From positions 39,313,410 to 39,377,409 of the forward strand of contig OW028578.1 in NCBI GenBank assembly GCA_932294295.1: a stretch of 64,000 nucleotides of DNA, in the 5' to 3' direction. How positions within the stretch are numbered: the stretch's first letter is position 1; each line of letters opens with the position of its first letter. The notes under the pieces were generated by a model. That model saw only the letters and a list, made by a program, of their open reading frames with translations. It had not been told where the DNA came from and did no database searches. This DNA is from Alitta virens (lineage: Eukaryota > Annelida > Polychaeta > Phyllodocida > Nereididae). The position numbers and the translations under genes were made by a program. Shown here piece after piece: positions 37,923 through 51,400 of this stretch.

Positions 37923-40755
37923 AATGGTACCAAATATTGGCGCTTACTGGATAGCTAACTACCCAGCTACCAGAAATTTGTTGAGCAAAGTTAAAATATT
38001 TTGTGGAAAATGCCACATAAAAGTCTGGGAGCTGGGTATATAGAATGATAGCAGAAATTTGATATTGTATTTATTAGATAGCCTTATTCATTGGCTATTT
38101 AATGGTACCAAATATTTGTGCTTACTGGATAGTTAACTACCCAGCTAACTGAAATTTGTTGAGCAAAGTTAAAGTATTTTGTGGAAAATGACACATAAAA
38201 GTCTGGGAGCAGGGTATATAGAATGATAGCAGAAATTTGGTAGTGTATGTATTAGATAGCCTGATTCATTGGCTATTTAATGGTACCAACTATTGGTGCT
38301 TACTGGATAGCTAACTACAGAGCTACCAGAAATTTATTGAGCAAAGTTAATTTTTTTGTAGAAAATGACACATAAAAGTCGGGAGCTGGGTATATAGAAT
38401 GATAGCAGAAATTTGGTAGTGTATGTATTAGATAGCTTTAACTATTGGCTATTTAATGGTACCAAATATTTGTGCTTACTGGATAGCTAACTACCCAGCT
38501 ACAAAAAATTTTTTGAGCAAAGTTAAAATATTTTGTCGAAAATGACACATAAAAGTCTGGGAGCTGGGTATATAGAATGATAGCAGAAATTTGGTAGTGT
38601 ATTTATTAGATAGCCTTATTCATTGGCTATTTAATGGTACCAAATATTTGTGCTTACTGGATGGCTAACTACCCAGCTACCAGAAATTTGTTAAGCAAAG
38701 TTAAAATATTTTGTGGAAAATGACACATAAAAGTCTGGGAGCTGGGTATATAGAATGATAGCAGAAATTTGGTAGTGTACTTATTAGATAGCCTTATTCA
38801 TTGGCTATTTAATGGTACCAAATATTTGTGCTTACTGGATAGCTAACTACCCAGCTACAAGAAATTTGTTGAGGAAAGTTAAAATATTTTGTGGAAAATG
38901 ACACATAAAAGTCTGGGAGCTGGGTATATATAGAATGATAGCGGAAATTTGGTAGTGTATGTATTAGATAGCTTTAACTATTGGCTATTTAATGGTACCA
39001 AATATTGGCGCTTACTGGATAGCTAACTACCCAGCTACCAGAAATTTGTTGAGCAAAGTTAACTTTTTTGTGAAAAATGACACATAAAAGTCTGGGAGCT
39101 GGGTATATAGAATGATAGCAGAAATTTGATATTGTATTTATTAGATAGCCTTATTCATTTACTATTTAATGGTACCAAATATTTGTGCTTACTGGATAGC
39201 TAACTACCCAGCTACCAGAAATTTGTTGAGCAAAGTTAAAATATTTTGTGGGAAATGACACATAAAAGTCTGGGAGCTGGGTATATAGAATGATAGCAGA
39301 AATTTGGTAGTGTATGTATTAGATAGCCTGATTCATTGGCTATTTAATGGTACCAAATATTGGTGCTTACCGGATAGCTAACTACCGAGCTACCAGAAAT
39401 TTGTTGAGCAAAGTTAACTTTTTTTGTAGAAAATGACACATAAAAGTCTGGGAGCTGGGTATATAGAATGATAGCAGAAATTTGGTAGTGTATTTATTAC
39501 ATTGCCTTATTCATTGGCTAGTTAATGGTACAAAATATTGTTGCATACTAGATTGCTAACTACCCAGCTTCCTGAAATTTGTTGAGCAAAGTTAACTTTT
39601 TGGTTGAAAATGACACATAAAAGTCTGGGAGCTGGGTATATAGAATGATAGCAGAAATTTGGTAGTGTATTTATTAGATAGCCTTCTTCATTGGCTATTT
39701 AATGGTACCAAATATTGGTACTTACTGGATAGTTAACTACCCATCTACCTGAAATTTGTTGAGCAAAGTTAAAGTATTTTGTGGAAAATGACACATAAAA
39801 GTCTGGGAGCAGGGTATATAGAATGATAGCAGAAATTTGGTAGTGTATGTATTAGATAGCCTGATTCATTGGCTATTTAATGGTACCAAATATTGGTGCT
39901 TACTGGATAGCTAACTACAGAGCTACCAGAAATTTGTTGAGCAAAGTTACCTTTTTTTGTAGAAAATGACACATAAAAGTCGGGAGCTGGGTATATAGAA
40001 TGATAGCAGAAATTTGGTAGTGTATGTATTAGATAGCTTTAACTATTGGCTATTTAATGGTACCAAATATTGGCGCTTACTGGATAGCTAACTACCCAGC
40101 TACCAGAAATTTGTTGAGCAAAGTTAAAATATTTTGTGGAAAATGACACATAAAAGTCTGGGAGCTGGGTATATAGAATGATAGCAGAAATTTAGTAGTG
40201 TATGTATTAGATAGCCGGATTCATTGGCTATTTAATGGTATCAAATATTAGCACTTACTGGATAGCTAACTACCGAGCTACCAGAAATTTGTTGAGCAAA
40301 GTTAACTTTTTTTGTGGAAAATGACACATAAAAGTCTGGGAGCTGGGTATATAGAATGATAGCAGAAATTTGTTAGTGTATGTATTAGATAGCTTTAACT
40401 ATTGGCTATTTAATGGTACCAAATATTGGCGCTTACTGGATAGCTAACTACCCAGCTACAAGAAATTTGTTGAGCAAAGTTAAAATATTTTGTGGAAAAT
40501 GCCACAAAAAAGTCTGGGAGCTGGGTATATGGAATGGTAGCAGAAATTTGGTAGTGTATTTATTACATTGCCTTATTCATTGGCTATTTAATGGTACAAA
40601 ATATTGTTGCATACTAGATTGCTAACTACCCAGCTACCATAAATTTGTTGAGCAAAGTTAACTTTTTTGTGAAAAATGACACATAAAAGTCTGGGAGCTG
40701 GGTATATAGAATGATAGCAGAAATTTGATATTGTATTTATTAGATAGCCTTATTC
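37923..40755. repeat. 26-unit higher-order block, copy 2 (partial)
   Basis: This matches 33300-36132 at 4623 bp and ends where copy 1 goes into its nested duplication. At 36132 copy 1 reads CATTTACTATT while 40755 reads CATTGGCTATT. Differences from copy 1 include ACAAAAAATTTTTTGAGC near 38501, GTTACCTTTTTTTG near 39948, ATTAGCACTTAC near 40248 and ACCATAAATTTG near 40637. The segment 39025-40124 is the third copy of the nested 1.1-kb unit set. Confidence 0.85.
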
Positions 40756-43700
40756 ATTGGCTATTTAATGGTACCAAATATTTGTGCTTACTGGATAGTT
40801 AACTACCCAGCTACCTGAAATTTGTTGAGCAAAGTTAAAGTATTTTGTGGAAAATGACACATAAAAGTCTGGGAGCAGGGTATATAGAATGATAGCAGAA
40901 ATTTGGTAGTGTATGTATTAGATAGCTTTAACTATTGGCTATTTAATGGTACCAAATATTGGCGCTTACTGGATAGCTAACTACCCAGCTACCAGAAATT
41001 TGTTAAGCAAAGTTAACTTTTTTGGTTGAAAATGCCACATAAAAGTCTGGGAGCTGGGTATATAGAATGATAGCAGAAATTTGATATTGTATTTATTAGA
41101 TAGCCTTATTCATTGGCTATTTAATGGTACCAAATATTTGTGCTTACTGGATAGCTAACTACCCAGCTACAAGAAATTTGTTGAGCAAAGTTAAAATATT
41201 TTGTGGAAAATGACACATAAAAGTCTGGGATCTGGGTATATAGAATGATAGCAGAAATTTAGTAGTGTATGTATTATATAGCCGGATTCATTGGCTATTT
41301 AATGGTACCAAATATTGGCGCTTACTGGATAGCTAACTACCGAGCTACCAGAAATTTGTTGAGCAAAGTTAACTTTTTTTGTGGAAAATGACACATAAAA
41401 GTCTAGGAGCTGGGTATATATAGAATGATAGCAGAAATTTGGTAGTGTATGTATTAGATAGCTTTAACTATTGGCTATTTAATGGTACCAAATATTGGCG
41501 CTTACTGGATAGCTAACTACCCAGCTACCAGAAATTTGTTAAGCAAAGTTAACTTTTTTGGTTGAAAATGCCACATGAAAGTCTGGGAGCTGGGTATATA
41601 GAATGATAGCAGAAATTTGGTAGTGTATTTATTAGATAGCCTGATTCATTGGCTATTTAATGGTACCAAATATTGGCGCTTACTGGATAGCTAACTACCG
41701 AGCTACCAGAAATTTGTTGAGCAAAGTTAACTTTTTTTGTGGAAAATGACACATAAAAGTCTGGGAGCTGGGTATATATAGAATGATAGCAGAAATTTGG
41801 TAGTGTATGTATTAGATAGCTTTAACTATTGGCTATTTAATGGTACCAAATATTTGTGCTTACTGGATAGCTAACTACCCAGCTACCAGAAGTTTGTTGA
41901 GCAAAGTTAACTTTTTTGTGAAAAATGACACATAAAAGTCTGGGAGCTGGGTTTATAGAATGATAGCAGAAATTTGGTAGTGTATGTATTAGATAGCTTT
42001 AACTATTGGCTATTTAATGGTACCAAATATTGGTGCTTACTGGATGGCTAACTACCCAGCTACCAGAAATTTGTTGAGCAAAGTTAAAATATTTTGTGGA
42101 AAATGACACATAAAAGTCTGGGAGCTGGGTATATAGAATGATAGCAGAAATTTGGTAGTGTACTTATAAGATAGCCTTATTCATTGGCTATTTAATGGTA
42201 TCAAATATTTGTGCTTACTGGATAGCTAACTACCCAGCTACAAGAAATTTGTTGAGCAAAGTTAAAATATTTTGTGGAAAATGACACATAAAAGTCTGGG
42301 AGCTGGGTATATAGAATGATAGCAGAAATTTAGTAGTGTATGTATTAGATAGCCTGATTCATTGGCTATTTAATGGTACCAAATATTGGCGCTTACTGGA
42401 TAGCTAACTACCGAGCTACCAGAAATTTGTTGAGCAAAGTTAACTTTTTTAGTGGAAAATGACACATAAAAGTCTGGGAGCTGGGTATATATAGAATGAT
42501 AGCAGAAATTTAGTAGTGTATGTATTAGATAGCCGGATTCATTGGCTATTTAATGGTATCAAATATTGGCGCTTACTGGATAGCTAACTACCGAGCTACC
42601 AGAAATTTGTTGAGCAAAGTTAACTTTTTTTGTGGAAAATGACACATAAAAGTCTGGGAGCTGGGTATATAGAATGATAGCAGAAATTTGTTAGTGTATG
42701 TATTAGATAGCTTTAACTATTGGCTATTTAATGGTACCAAATATTGGCGCTTACTGGATAGCTAACTACCCAGCTACCAGAAATTTGTTGAGCAAAGTTA
42801 AAATATTTTGTGGAAAATGCCACAAAAAAGTCTGGGAGCTGGGTATATGGAATGGTAGCAGAAATTTGGTAGTGTATTTATTACATTGCCTTATTCATTG
42901 GCTATTTAATGGTACAAAATATTGTTGCATACTAGATTGCTAACTACCCAGCTACCAGAAATTTGTTGAGCAAAGTTAACTTTTTTTGTGAAAAATGACA
43001 CATTAAAGTCTGAGAGCAGGGTATATAGAATGATAGCAGAAATTTGATATTGTATTTATTAGATAGCCTTATTCATTGGCTATTTAATGGTACCAAATAT
43101 TTGTGCTTGCTGGATAGTTAACTACCCAGCTACCTGAAATTTGTTGAGCAAAGTTAAAGTATTTTGTGGAAAATGACACATAAAAGTCTGGGAGCAGGGT
43201 ATATAGAATGATAGCAGAAATTTGGTAGTGTATGTATTAGATAGCCTGATTCATTGGCTATTTAATGGTACCAAATATTGGTGCTTACTGGATAGCTAAC
43301 TACAGAGCTACCAGAAATTTGTTGAGCAAAGTTAACTTTTTTTTAGAAAATGACACATAAAAGTCGGGAGCTGGGTATATAGAATGATAGCAGAAATTTG
43401 GTAGTGTATGTATTAGATAGCTTTAACTATTGGCTATTTAATGGTACCAAATATTGGCGCTTACTGGATAGCTAACTACCCAGCTACCAGAAATTTGTTA
43501 AGCAAAGTTAACTTTTTTGGTTGAAAATGCCACATAAAAGTCTGGGAGCTGGGTATATAGAATGATAGCAGAAATTTGATATTGTATTTATTAGATAGCC
43601 TTATTCATTGGCTATTTAATGGTACCAAATATTTGTGCTTACTGGATAGCTAACTACCCAGCTACAAGAAATTTGTTGAGCAAAGTTAAAATATTTTGTG

Positions 43701-44600
43701 GAAAATGACACATAAAAGTCTGGGATCTGGGTATATAGAATGATAGCAGAAATTTAGTAGTGTATGTATTAGATAGCCGGATTCATTGGCTATTTAATGG
43801 TACCAAATATTGGCGCTTACTGGATAGCTAACTACCGAGCTACCAGAAATTTGTTGAGCAAAGTTAACTTTTTTTGTGGAAAATGACACATAAAAGTCTG
43901 GGAGCTGGGTATATATAGAATGATAGCAGAAATTTGGTAGTGTTTGTATTAGATAGCTTTAACTATTGGCTATTTAATGGTACCAAATATTGGCGCTTAC
44001 TGGATAGCTAACTACCCAGCTACCAGAAATTTGTTAAGCAAAGTTAACTTTTTTGGTTGAAAATGCCACATGAAAGTCTGGGAGCTGGGTATATAGAATG
44101 ATAGCAGAAATTTGGTAGTGTATTTATTAGATAGCCTGATTCATTGGCTATTTAATGGTACCAAATATTGGCGCTTACTGGATAGCTAACTACCGAGCTA
44201 CCAGAAATTTGTTGAGCAAAGTTAACTTTTTTTGTGGAAAATGACACATAAAAGTCTGGGAGCTGGGTATATATAGAATGATAGCAGAAATTTGGTAGTG
44301 TATGTATTAGATAGCTTTAACTATTGGCTATTTAATGGTACCAAATATTTGTGCTTACTGGATAGCTAACTACCCAGCTACCAGAAGTTTGTTGAGCAAA
44401 GTTAACTTTTTTGTGAAAAATGACACATAAAAGTCTGGGAGCTGGGTTTATAGAATGATAGCAGAAATTTGGTAGTGTATGTATTAGATAGCTTTAACTA
44501 TTGGCTATTTAATGGTACCAAATATTGGTGCTTACTGGATGGCTAACTACCCAGCTACCAGAAATTTGTTGAGCAAAGTTAAAATATTTTGTGGAAAATG
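40160..44600. repeat. Tandem block of 13-14 units (2318/2495 bp)
   Basis: From about 40160 to 40760 the sequence recurs 2318 bp later (stop-free unit 40413/42731, both with ATGCCACAAAAAAG). From about 40760 to 42100 it recurs 2495 bp later: GGATCTGGG (41228/43723), CCACATGAAAG (41571/44066), AGAAGTTTG (41888/44383). The 177-bp difference is one unit, lost from copy 1 near 40911, where the GAGCAGGG unit is followed directly by GCTTTAACTATTGG and not by the ACAGAGCT/GTCGGG unit. The unit order matches the 5.3-6.9 kb and 9.2-10.8 kb segments, which are absent in the middle of the window. Confidence 0.82.
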
Positions 44601-46750
44601 CCACATAAAAGTCTGGGAGCTGGGTATATGGAATGGTAGCAGAAATTTGGTAGTGTATTTATTACATTGCCTTATTCATTGGCTATTTAATGGTACAAAA
44701 TATTGTTGCATACTAGATTGCTAACTACCCAGCTACCAGAAATTTGTTGAGCAAAGTTAACTTTTTTTGTGAAAAATGACACATTAAAGTCTGGGAGCTG
44801 GGTATATAGAATGATAGCAGAAATTTGATATTGTATTTATTAGATAGCCTTATTCATTGGCTATTTAATGGTACCAAATATTTGTGCTTACTGGATAGTT
44901 AACTACCCAGCTACCTGAAATTTGTTGAGCAAAGTTAACTTTTTTTGTGGAAAATGACACATAAAAGTCTGGAAGCTGGGTATATAGAATGATAGCAGAA
45001 ATTTGGTAGTGTATTTATTAGTTAGCCTTATTCATTGGCTATTTTAATGGTACCAAATATTGGTGCTTACTGGATAGCTAACTACCCAGCTACTAGAAAT
45101 TTGTTGAGCAAAGTTAAAATATTTTGTGGAAAATGACAAATAAAAGTCTGGGAGCTAGGTATATAGAATGATAGCAGAAATTTGGTAGGGTATGTATTAG
45201 ATAGCCTGATTCATTGGCTATTTAATGGTACCAAATATTGGTGCTTACTGGATGGCTAACTACCCAGCTACCAGAAATTTGTTGAGCAAAGTTAAAATAT
45301 TTTGTGGAAAATGACACATAAAAGTCTGGGAGCTGGGTATATAGAATGATAGCAGAAATTTGGTAGTTTACTTATTAGATAGCCTTATTCATTGGCTATT
45401 TAATGGTACCAAATATTTGTGCTTACTGGATAGCTAACTACCCAGCTACAAGAAATTTGTTGAGGAAAGTTAAAATATTTTGTGGAAAATGACACATAAA
45501 AGTCTGGGAGCTGGGTATATATAGAATGATAGCGGAAATTTGGTAGTGTATGTATTAGATAGCTTTAACTATTGGCTATTTAATGGTACCAAATATTGGC
45601 GCTTACTGGATAGTTAACTACCCAGCTACCAGAAATTTGTTGAGCAAAGTTAACTTTTTTGTGAAAAATGACACATAAAAGTCTGGGAGCTGGGTATATA
45701 GAATGATAGCAGAAATTTGATATCGTATTTATTAGATAGCCTTATTCATTGACTATTTAATGGTACCAAATATTTGTGCTTACTGGATAGCTAACTACCC
45801 AGCTACCAGAAATTTGTTGAGCAAAGTTAAAATATTTTGTGGGAAATGACACATTAAAATCTGGGAGCTGGGTATATAGAATGATAGCAGAAATTTGGTA
45901 GTGTATGTATTAGATAGTCTGATTCATTGGCTATTTAATGGTACCAAATATTTGTGCTTACTGGATGGCTAACTACCCAGCTACCAGAAATTTGTTGAGC
46001 AAAGTTAACTTTTTTTGTGGAAAATGACACATAAAAGTCTGGGAGCTGGGTATATATAGAATGATAGCAGAAATTTGGTAGTGTTTGTATTAGATAGCTT
46101 TAACTATTGGCTATTTAATGGTATCAAATATTGGCGCTTACTGGATAGCTAACTACCCAGCTACCAGAAATTTGTTAAGCAAAGTTAACTTTTTTGGTTG
46201 AAAATGCCACATGAAAGTCTGGGAGCTGGGTATATAGAATGATAGCAGAAATTTGGTAGTGTATTTATTAGATAGCCTGATTCATTGGCTATTTAATGGT
46301 ACCAAATATTGGCGCTTACTGGATAGCTAACTACCGAGCTACCAGAAATTTGTTGAGCAAAGTTAACTTTTTTTGTGGAAAATGACACATAAAAGTCTGG
46401 GAGCTGGGTATATATAGAATGATAGCAGAAATTTGGTAGTGTATGTATTAGATAGCTTTAACTATTGGCTATTTAATGGTACCAAATATTTGTGCTTACT
46501 GGATAGCTAACTACCCAGCTACCAGAAGTTTGTTGAGCAAAGTTAACTTTTTTGTGAAAAATGACACATAAAAGTCTGGGAGCTGGGTTTATAGAATGAT
46601 AGCAGAAATTTGGTAGTGTATGTATTAGATAGCTTTAACTATTGGCTATTTAATGGTACCAAATATTGGTGCTTACTGGATGGCTAACTACCCAGCTACC
46701 AGAAATTTGTTGAGCAAAGTTAAAATATTTTGTGGAAAATGACACATAAA
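43870..46750. repeat. 12-unit tandem block (2141 bp)
   Basis: The segment from about 43870 to 44580 recurs 2141 bp later, from about 46011 to 46720. GTGTTTGTATTAG occurs at 43941 and 46081, CCACATGAAAG at 44066 and 46207, and the AGAAGTTTG and GGTTTATAG unit in both. Between the copies (44600-46010) lie the stop-free unit, TTAGTTAGCC, GGTAGGGTATG, TTGAGGAAAG and GATATCGTATT units. The same set appears again at about 61.1-62.6 kb. Confidence 0.8.
44505..44690. repeat. Hybrid unit: TGGATGG front, stop-free back
   Basis: The front half has GGTGC and CTGGATGGCTAAC, the form of the unit at about 42020. The back half has ATGCCACATAAAAG and TATATGGAATGG, the form of the stop-free subtype. In the matching block at 42020-42140 the same front is followed by ATGACACAT and TATATAG. 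The switch lies between about 44540 and 44593. The result is the only stop-free frame in the window whose tenth codon is ATG instead of ATA, which tags the event. Confidence 0.8.
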
Positions 46751-48470
46751 AGTCTGGGAGCTGGGTATATAGAATGATAGCAGAAATTTGGTAGTTTACT
46801 TATTAGATAGCCTTATTCATTGGCTATTTAATGGTATCAAATATTTGTGCTTACTGGATAGCTAACTACCCAGCTACAAGAAATTTGTTGAGCAAAGTTA
46901 AAATATTTTGTGGAAAATGACACATAAAAGTCTGGGAGCTGGGTATATAGAATGATAGCAGAAATTTAGTAGTGTATGTATTAGATAGCCTGATTCATTG
47001 GCTATTTAATGGTACCAAATATTGGCGCTTACTGGATAGCTAACTACCGAGCTACCAGAAATTTGTTGAGCAAAGTTAACTTTTTTAGTGGAAAATGACA
47101 CATAAAAGTCTGGGAGCTGGGTATATATAGAATGATAGCAGAAATTTGGTAGTGTATGTATTAGATAGCTTTAACTATTGGCTATTTAATGGTACCAAAT
47201 ATTGGCGCTTACTGGATAGCTAACTACCCAGCTACCAGAAATTTGTTGAGCAAAGTTAAAATATTTTGTGGAAAATGCCACATAAAAGTCTGGGAGCTGG
47301 GTATATGGAATGGTAGCAGAAATTTGGTAGTGTATTTATTACATTGCCTTATTCATTGGCTATTTAATGGTACAAAATATTGTTGCATACTAGATTGCTA
47401 ACTACCCAGCTACCAGAAATTTGTTGAGCAAAGTTAACTTTTTTTGTGAAAAATGACACATTAAAGTCTGGGAGCTGGGTATATAGAATGATAGCAGAAA
47501 TTTGATATTGTATTTATTAGATAGCCTTATTCATTGGCTATTTAATGGTACCAAATATTTGTGCTTACTGGATAGTTAACTACCCAGCTACCTGAAATTT
47601 GTTGAGCAAAGTTAACTTTTTTTGTTGAAAATGACACATACAAGTCTGGGAGCTGGGTATATAGAATGATAGCAGAAATTTGGTAGTGTATTTATTAGAT
47701 AGTCTTATTCATTGGCAATTTTAATGGTACCAAATATTGGTGCTTACTGGATAGCTAACTACCAAGCTACCAGAAATTTGTTGAGCAAAGTTAACTTTTT
47801 TTGTAGAAAATGACACATAAAAGTCTGGGAGCTGGGTATATAGAATGATAGCAGAAATTTGGTAGTGTATTTATTACATTGCCTTATTCATTGGCTAGTT
47901 AATGGTACAAAATATTGTTGCATACTAGATTGCTAACTACCCAGCTTCCTGAAATTTGTTGAGCAAAGTTAACTTTTTGGTTGAAAATGACACATAAAAG
48001 TCTGGGAGCTGGGTATATAGAATGATAGCAGAAATTTGGTAGTGTATTTATTAGATAGCCTTCTTCATTGGCTATTTAATGGTATCAAATATTGGTGCTT
48101 ATTGGATAGTTAACTACCCAGCTACCAGAAATTTGTTGAGCAAAATTAAAATATTTTGTGGAAAATGACACATAAAAGTCTGAGAGCTAGGTATATAGAA
48201 TGATAGCAGAAATTTGGTAGGGTATGTATTAGATAGCCTGATTCATTGGCTATTTAATGGTACCAAATATTGGTGCTTACTGGATGGCTAACTACCCAGC
48301 TACCAGAAATTTGTTGAGCAAAGTTAAAATATTTTGTGGAAAATGACACATAAATGTCTGGGAGCTGGGTATATAGAATGATAGCAGAAATTTGGTAGTG
48401 TACTTATTAGATAGCCTTATTCATTGGCTATTTAATGGTACCAAATATTTGTGCTTACTGGATAGCTAAC
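46750..48470. repeat. Satellite stretch between two higher-order blocks
   Basis: The stretch begins with GGTAGTTTACTTATTAG and GGTATCAAATATTTG units. A TTTTTTAGTGG unit (about 47088) and a stop-free unit (47189) follow. From about 47621 come a CACATACAAGTC unit, a CAGCTTCCTG unit (47942), and a GGTATCAAATATTGG/GCTTATTGG unit. From 47621 on it recurs at 62591 to the window end, shift 14970 bp. No gene is seen. Confidence 0.75.
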
Positions 48471-51400
48471 TACCCAGCTACAAGAAATTTGTTGAGGAAA
48501 GTTAAAATATTTTGTGGAAAATGACACATAAAAGTCTGGGAGCTGGGTATATATAGAATGATAGCGGAAATTTGGTAGTGTATGTATTAGATAGCTTTAA
48601 CTATTGGCTATTTAATGGTACCAAATATTGGCGCTTACTGGATAGCTAACTACCCAGCTACCAGAAATTTGTTGAGCAAAGTTAACTTTTTTGTGAAAAA
48701 TGACACATAAAAGTCTGGGAGCTGGGTATATAGAATGATAGCAGAAATTTGATATTGTATTTATTAGATAGCCTTATTCATTGACTATTTAATGGTACCA
48801 AATATTTGTGCTTACTGGATAGCTAACTACCCAGCTACCAGAAATTTGTTGAGCAAAGTTAAAATATTTTGTGGGAAATGACAAATAAAAGTCTGGGAGC
48901 TAGGTATATATAGAATGATAGCAGAAATTTGGTAGTGTATTTATTAGATAGCCTTATTCATTGGCTATTTAATGGTACCAAATATTTGTGCTTACTGGAT
49001 GGCTAACTACCCAGCTACCAGAAATTTGTTGAGCAAAGTTAAAATATTTTGTGGAAAATGACACATAAAAGTCTGGGAGCTGGGTATATAGAATGATAGC
49101 AGAAATTTGGTAGTGTATTTATTACATTGCCTTATTCATTGGCTATTTAATGGTACAAAATATTGTTGCATACTAGATTGCTAACTACCCAGCTACCAGA
49201 AATTTGTTGAGCAAAGTTAACTTTTTTTGTGAAAAATGACACATTAAAGTCTGAGAGCAGGGTATATAGAATGATAGCAGAAATTTGATATTGTATTTAT
49301 TAGATAGCCTTATTCATTGGCTATTTAATGGTACCAAATATTTGTGCTTACTGGATAGTTAACTACCCAGCTACCTGAAATTTGTTGAGCAAAGTTAAAG
49401 TATTTTGTGGAAAATGACACATAAAAGTCTGGGAGCAGGGTATATAGAATGATAGCAGAAATTTGGTAGTGTATGTATTAGATAGCCTGATTCATTGGCT
49501 ATTTAATGGTACCAAATATTGGTGCTTACTGGATAGCTAACTACAGAGCTACCAGAAATTTGTTGAGCAAAGTTAACTTTTTTTTAGAAAATGACACATA
49601 AAAGTCGGGAGCTGGGTATATAGAATGATAGCAGAAATTTGGTAGTGTATGTATTAGATAGCTTTAACTATTGGCTATTTAATGGTACCAAATATTGGCG
49701 CTTACTGGATAGCTAACTACCCAGCTACCAGAAATTTGTTAAGCAAAGTTAACTTTTTTGGTTGAAAATGCCACATAAAAGTCTGGGAGCTGGGTATATA
49801 GAATGATAGCAGAAATTTGATATTGTATTTATTAGATAGCCTTATTCATTGGCTATTTAATGGTACCAAATATTTGTGCTTACTGGATAGCTAACTACCC
49901 AGCTACAAGAAATTTGTTGAGCAAAGTTAAAATATTTTGTGGAAAATGACACATAAAAGTCTGGGATCTGGGTATATAGAATGATAGCAGAAATTTAGTA
50001 GTGTATGTATTAGATAGCCGGATTCATTGGCTATTTAATGGTACCAAATATTGGCGCTTACTGGATAGCTAACTACCGAGCTACCAGAAATTTGTTGAGC
50101 AAAGTTAACTTTTTTTTAGAAAATGACACATAAAAGTCTGGGAGCTGGGTATATATAGAATGATAGCAGAAATTTGGTAGTGTTTGTATTAGATAGCTTT
50201 AACTATTGGCTATTTAATGGTACCAAATATTGGCGCTTACTGGATAGCTAACTACCCAGCTACCAGAAATTTGTTAAGCAAAGTTAACTTTTTTGGTTGA
50301 AAATGCCACATGAAAGTCTGGGAGCTGGGTATATAGAATGATAGCAGAAATTTGGTAGTGTATTTATTAGATAGCCTGATTCATTGGCTATTTAATGGTA
50401 CCAAATATTGGCGCTTACTGGATAGCTAACTACCCAGCTACAAGAAATTTGTTGAGGAAAGTTAAAATATTTTGTGGAAAATGACACATAAAAGTCTGGG
50501 AGCTGGGTATATATAGAATGATAGCGGAAATTTGGTAGTGTATGTATTAGATAGCTTTAACTATTGGCTATTTAATGGTACCAAATATTGGCGCTTACTG
50601 GATAGCTAACTACCCAGCTACCAGAAATTTGTTGAGCAAAGTTAACTTTTTTGTGAAAAATGACACATAAAAGTCTGGGAGCTGGGTATATAGAATGATA
50701 GCAGAAATTTGATATTGTATTTATTAGATAGCCTTATTCATTGACTATTTAATGGTACCAAATATTTGTGCTTACTGGATAGCTAACTACCCAGCTACCA
50801 GAAATTTGTTGAGCAAAGTTAAAATATTTTGTGGGAAATGACAAATAAAAGTCTGGGAGCTAGGTATATATAGAATGATAGCAGAAATTTGGTAGTGTAT
50901 TTATTAGATAGCCTTATTCATTGGCTATTTAATGGTACCATATATTTGTGCTTACTGGATGGCTAACTACCCAGCTACCAGAAATTTGTTGAGCAAAGTT
51001 AAAATATTTTGTGGAAAATGACACATAAAAGTCTGGGAGCTGGGTATATAGAATGATAGCAGAAATTTGGTAGTGTATTTATTACATTGCCTTATTCATT
51101 GGCTATTTAATGGTACAAAATATTGTTGCATACTAGATTGCTAACTACCCAGCTACCAGAAATTTGTTGAGCAAAGTTAACTTTTTTTGTGAAAAATGAC
51201 ACATTAAAGTCTGAGAGCAGGGTATATAGAATGATAGCAGAAATTTGATATTGTATTTATTAGATAGCCTTATTCATTGGCTATTTAATGGTACCAAATA
51301 TTTGTGCTTACTGGATAGTTAACTACCCAGCTACCTGAAATTTGTTGAGCAAAGTTAAAGTATTTTGTGGAAAATGACACATAAAAGTCTGGGAGCAGGG

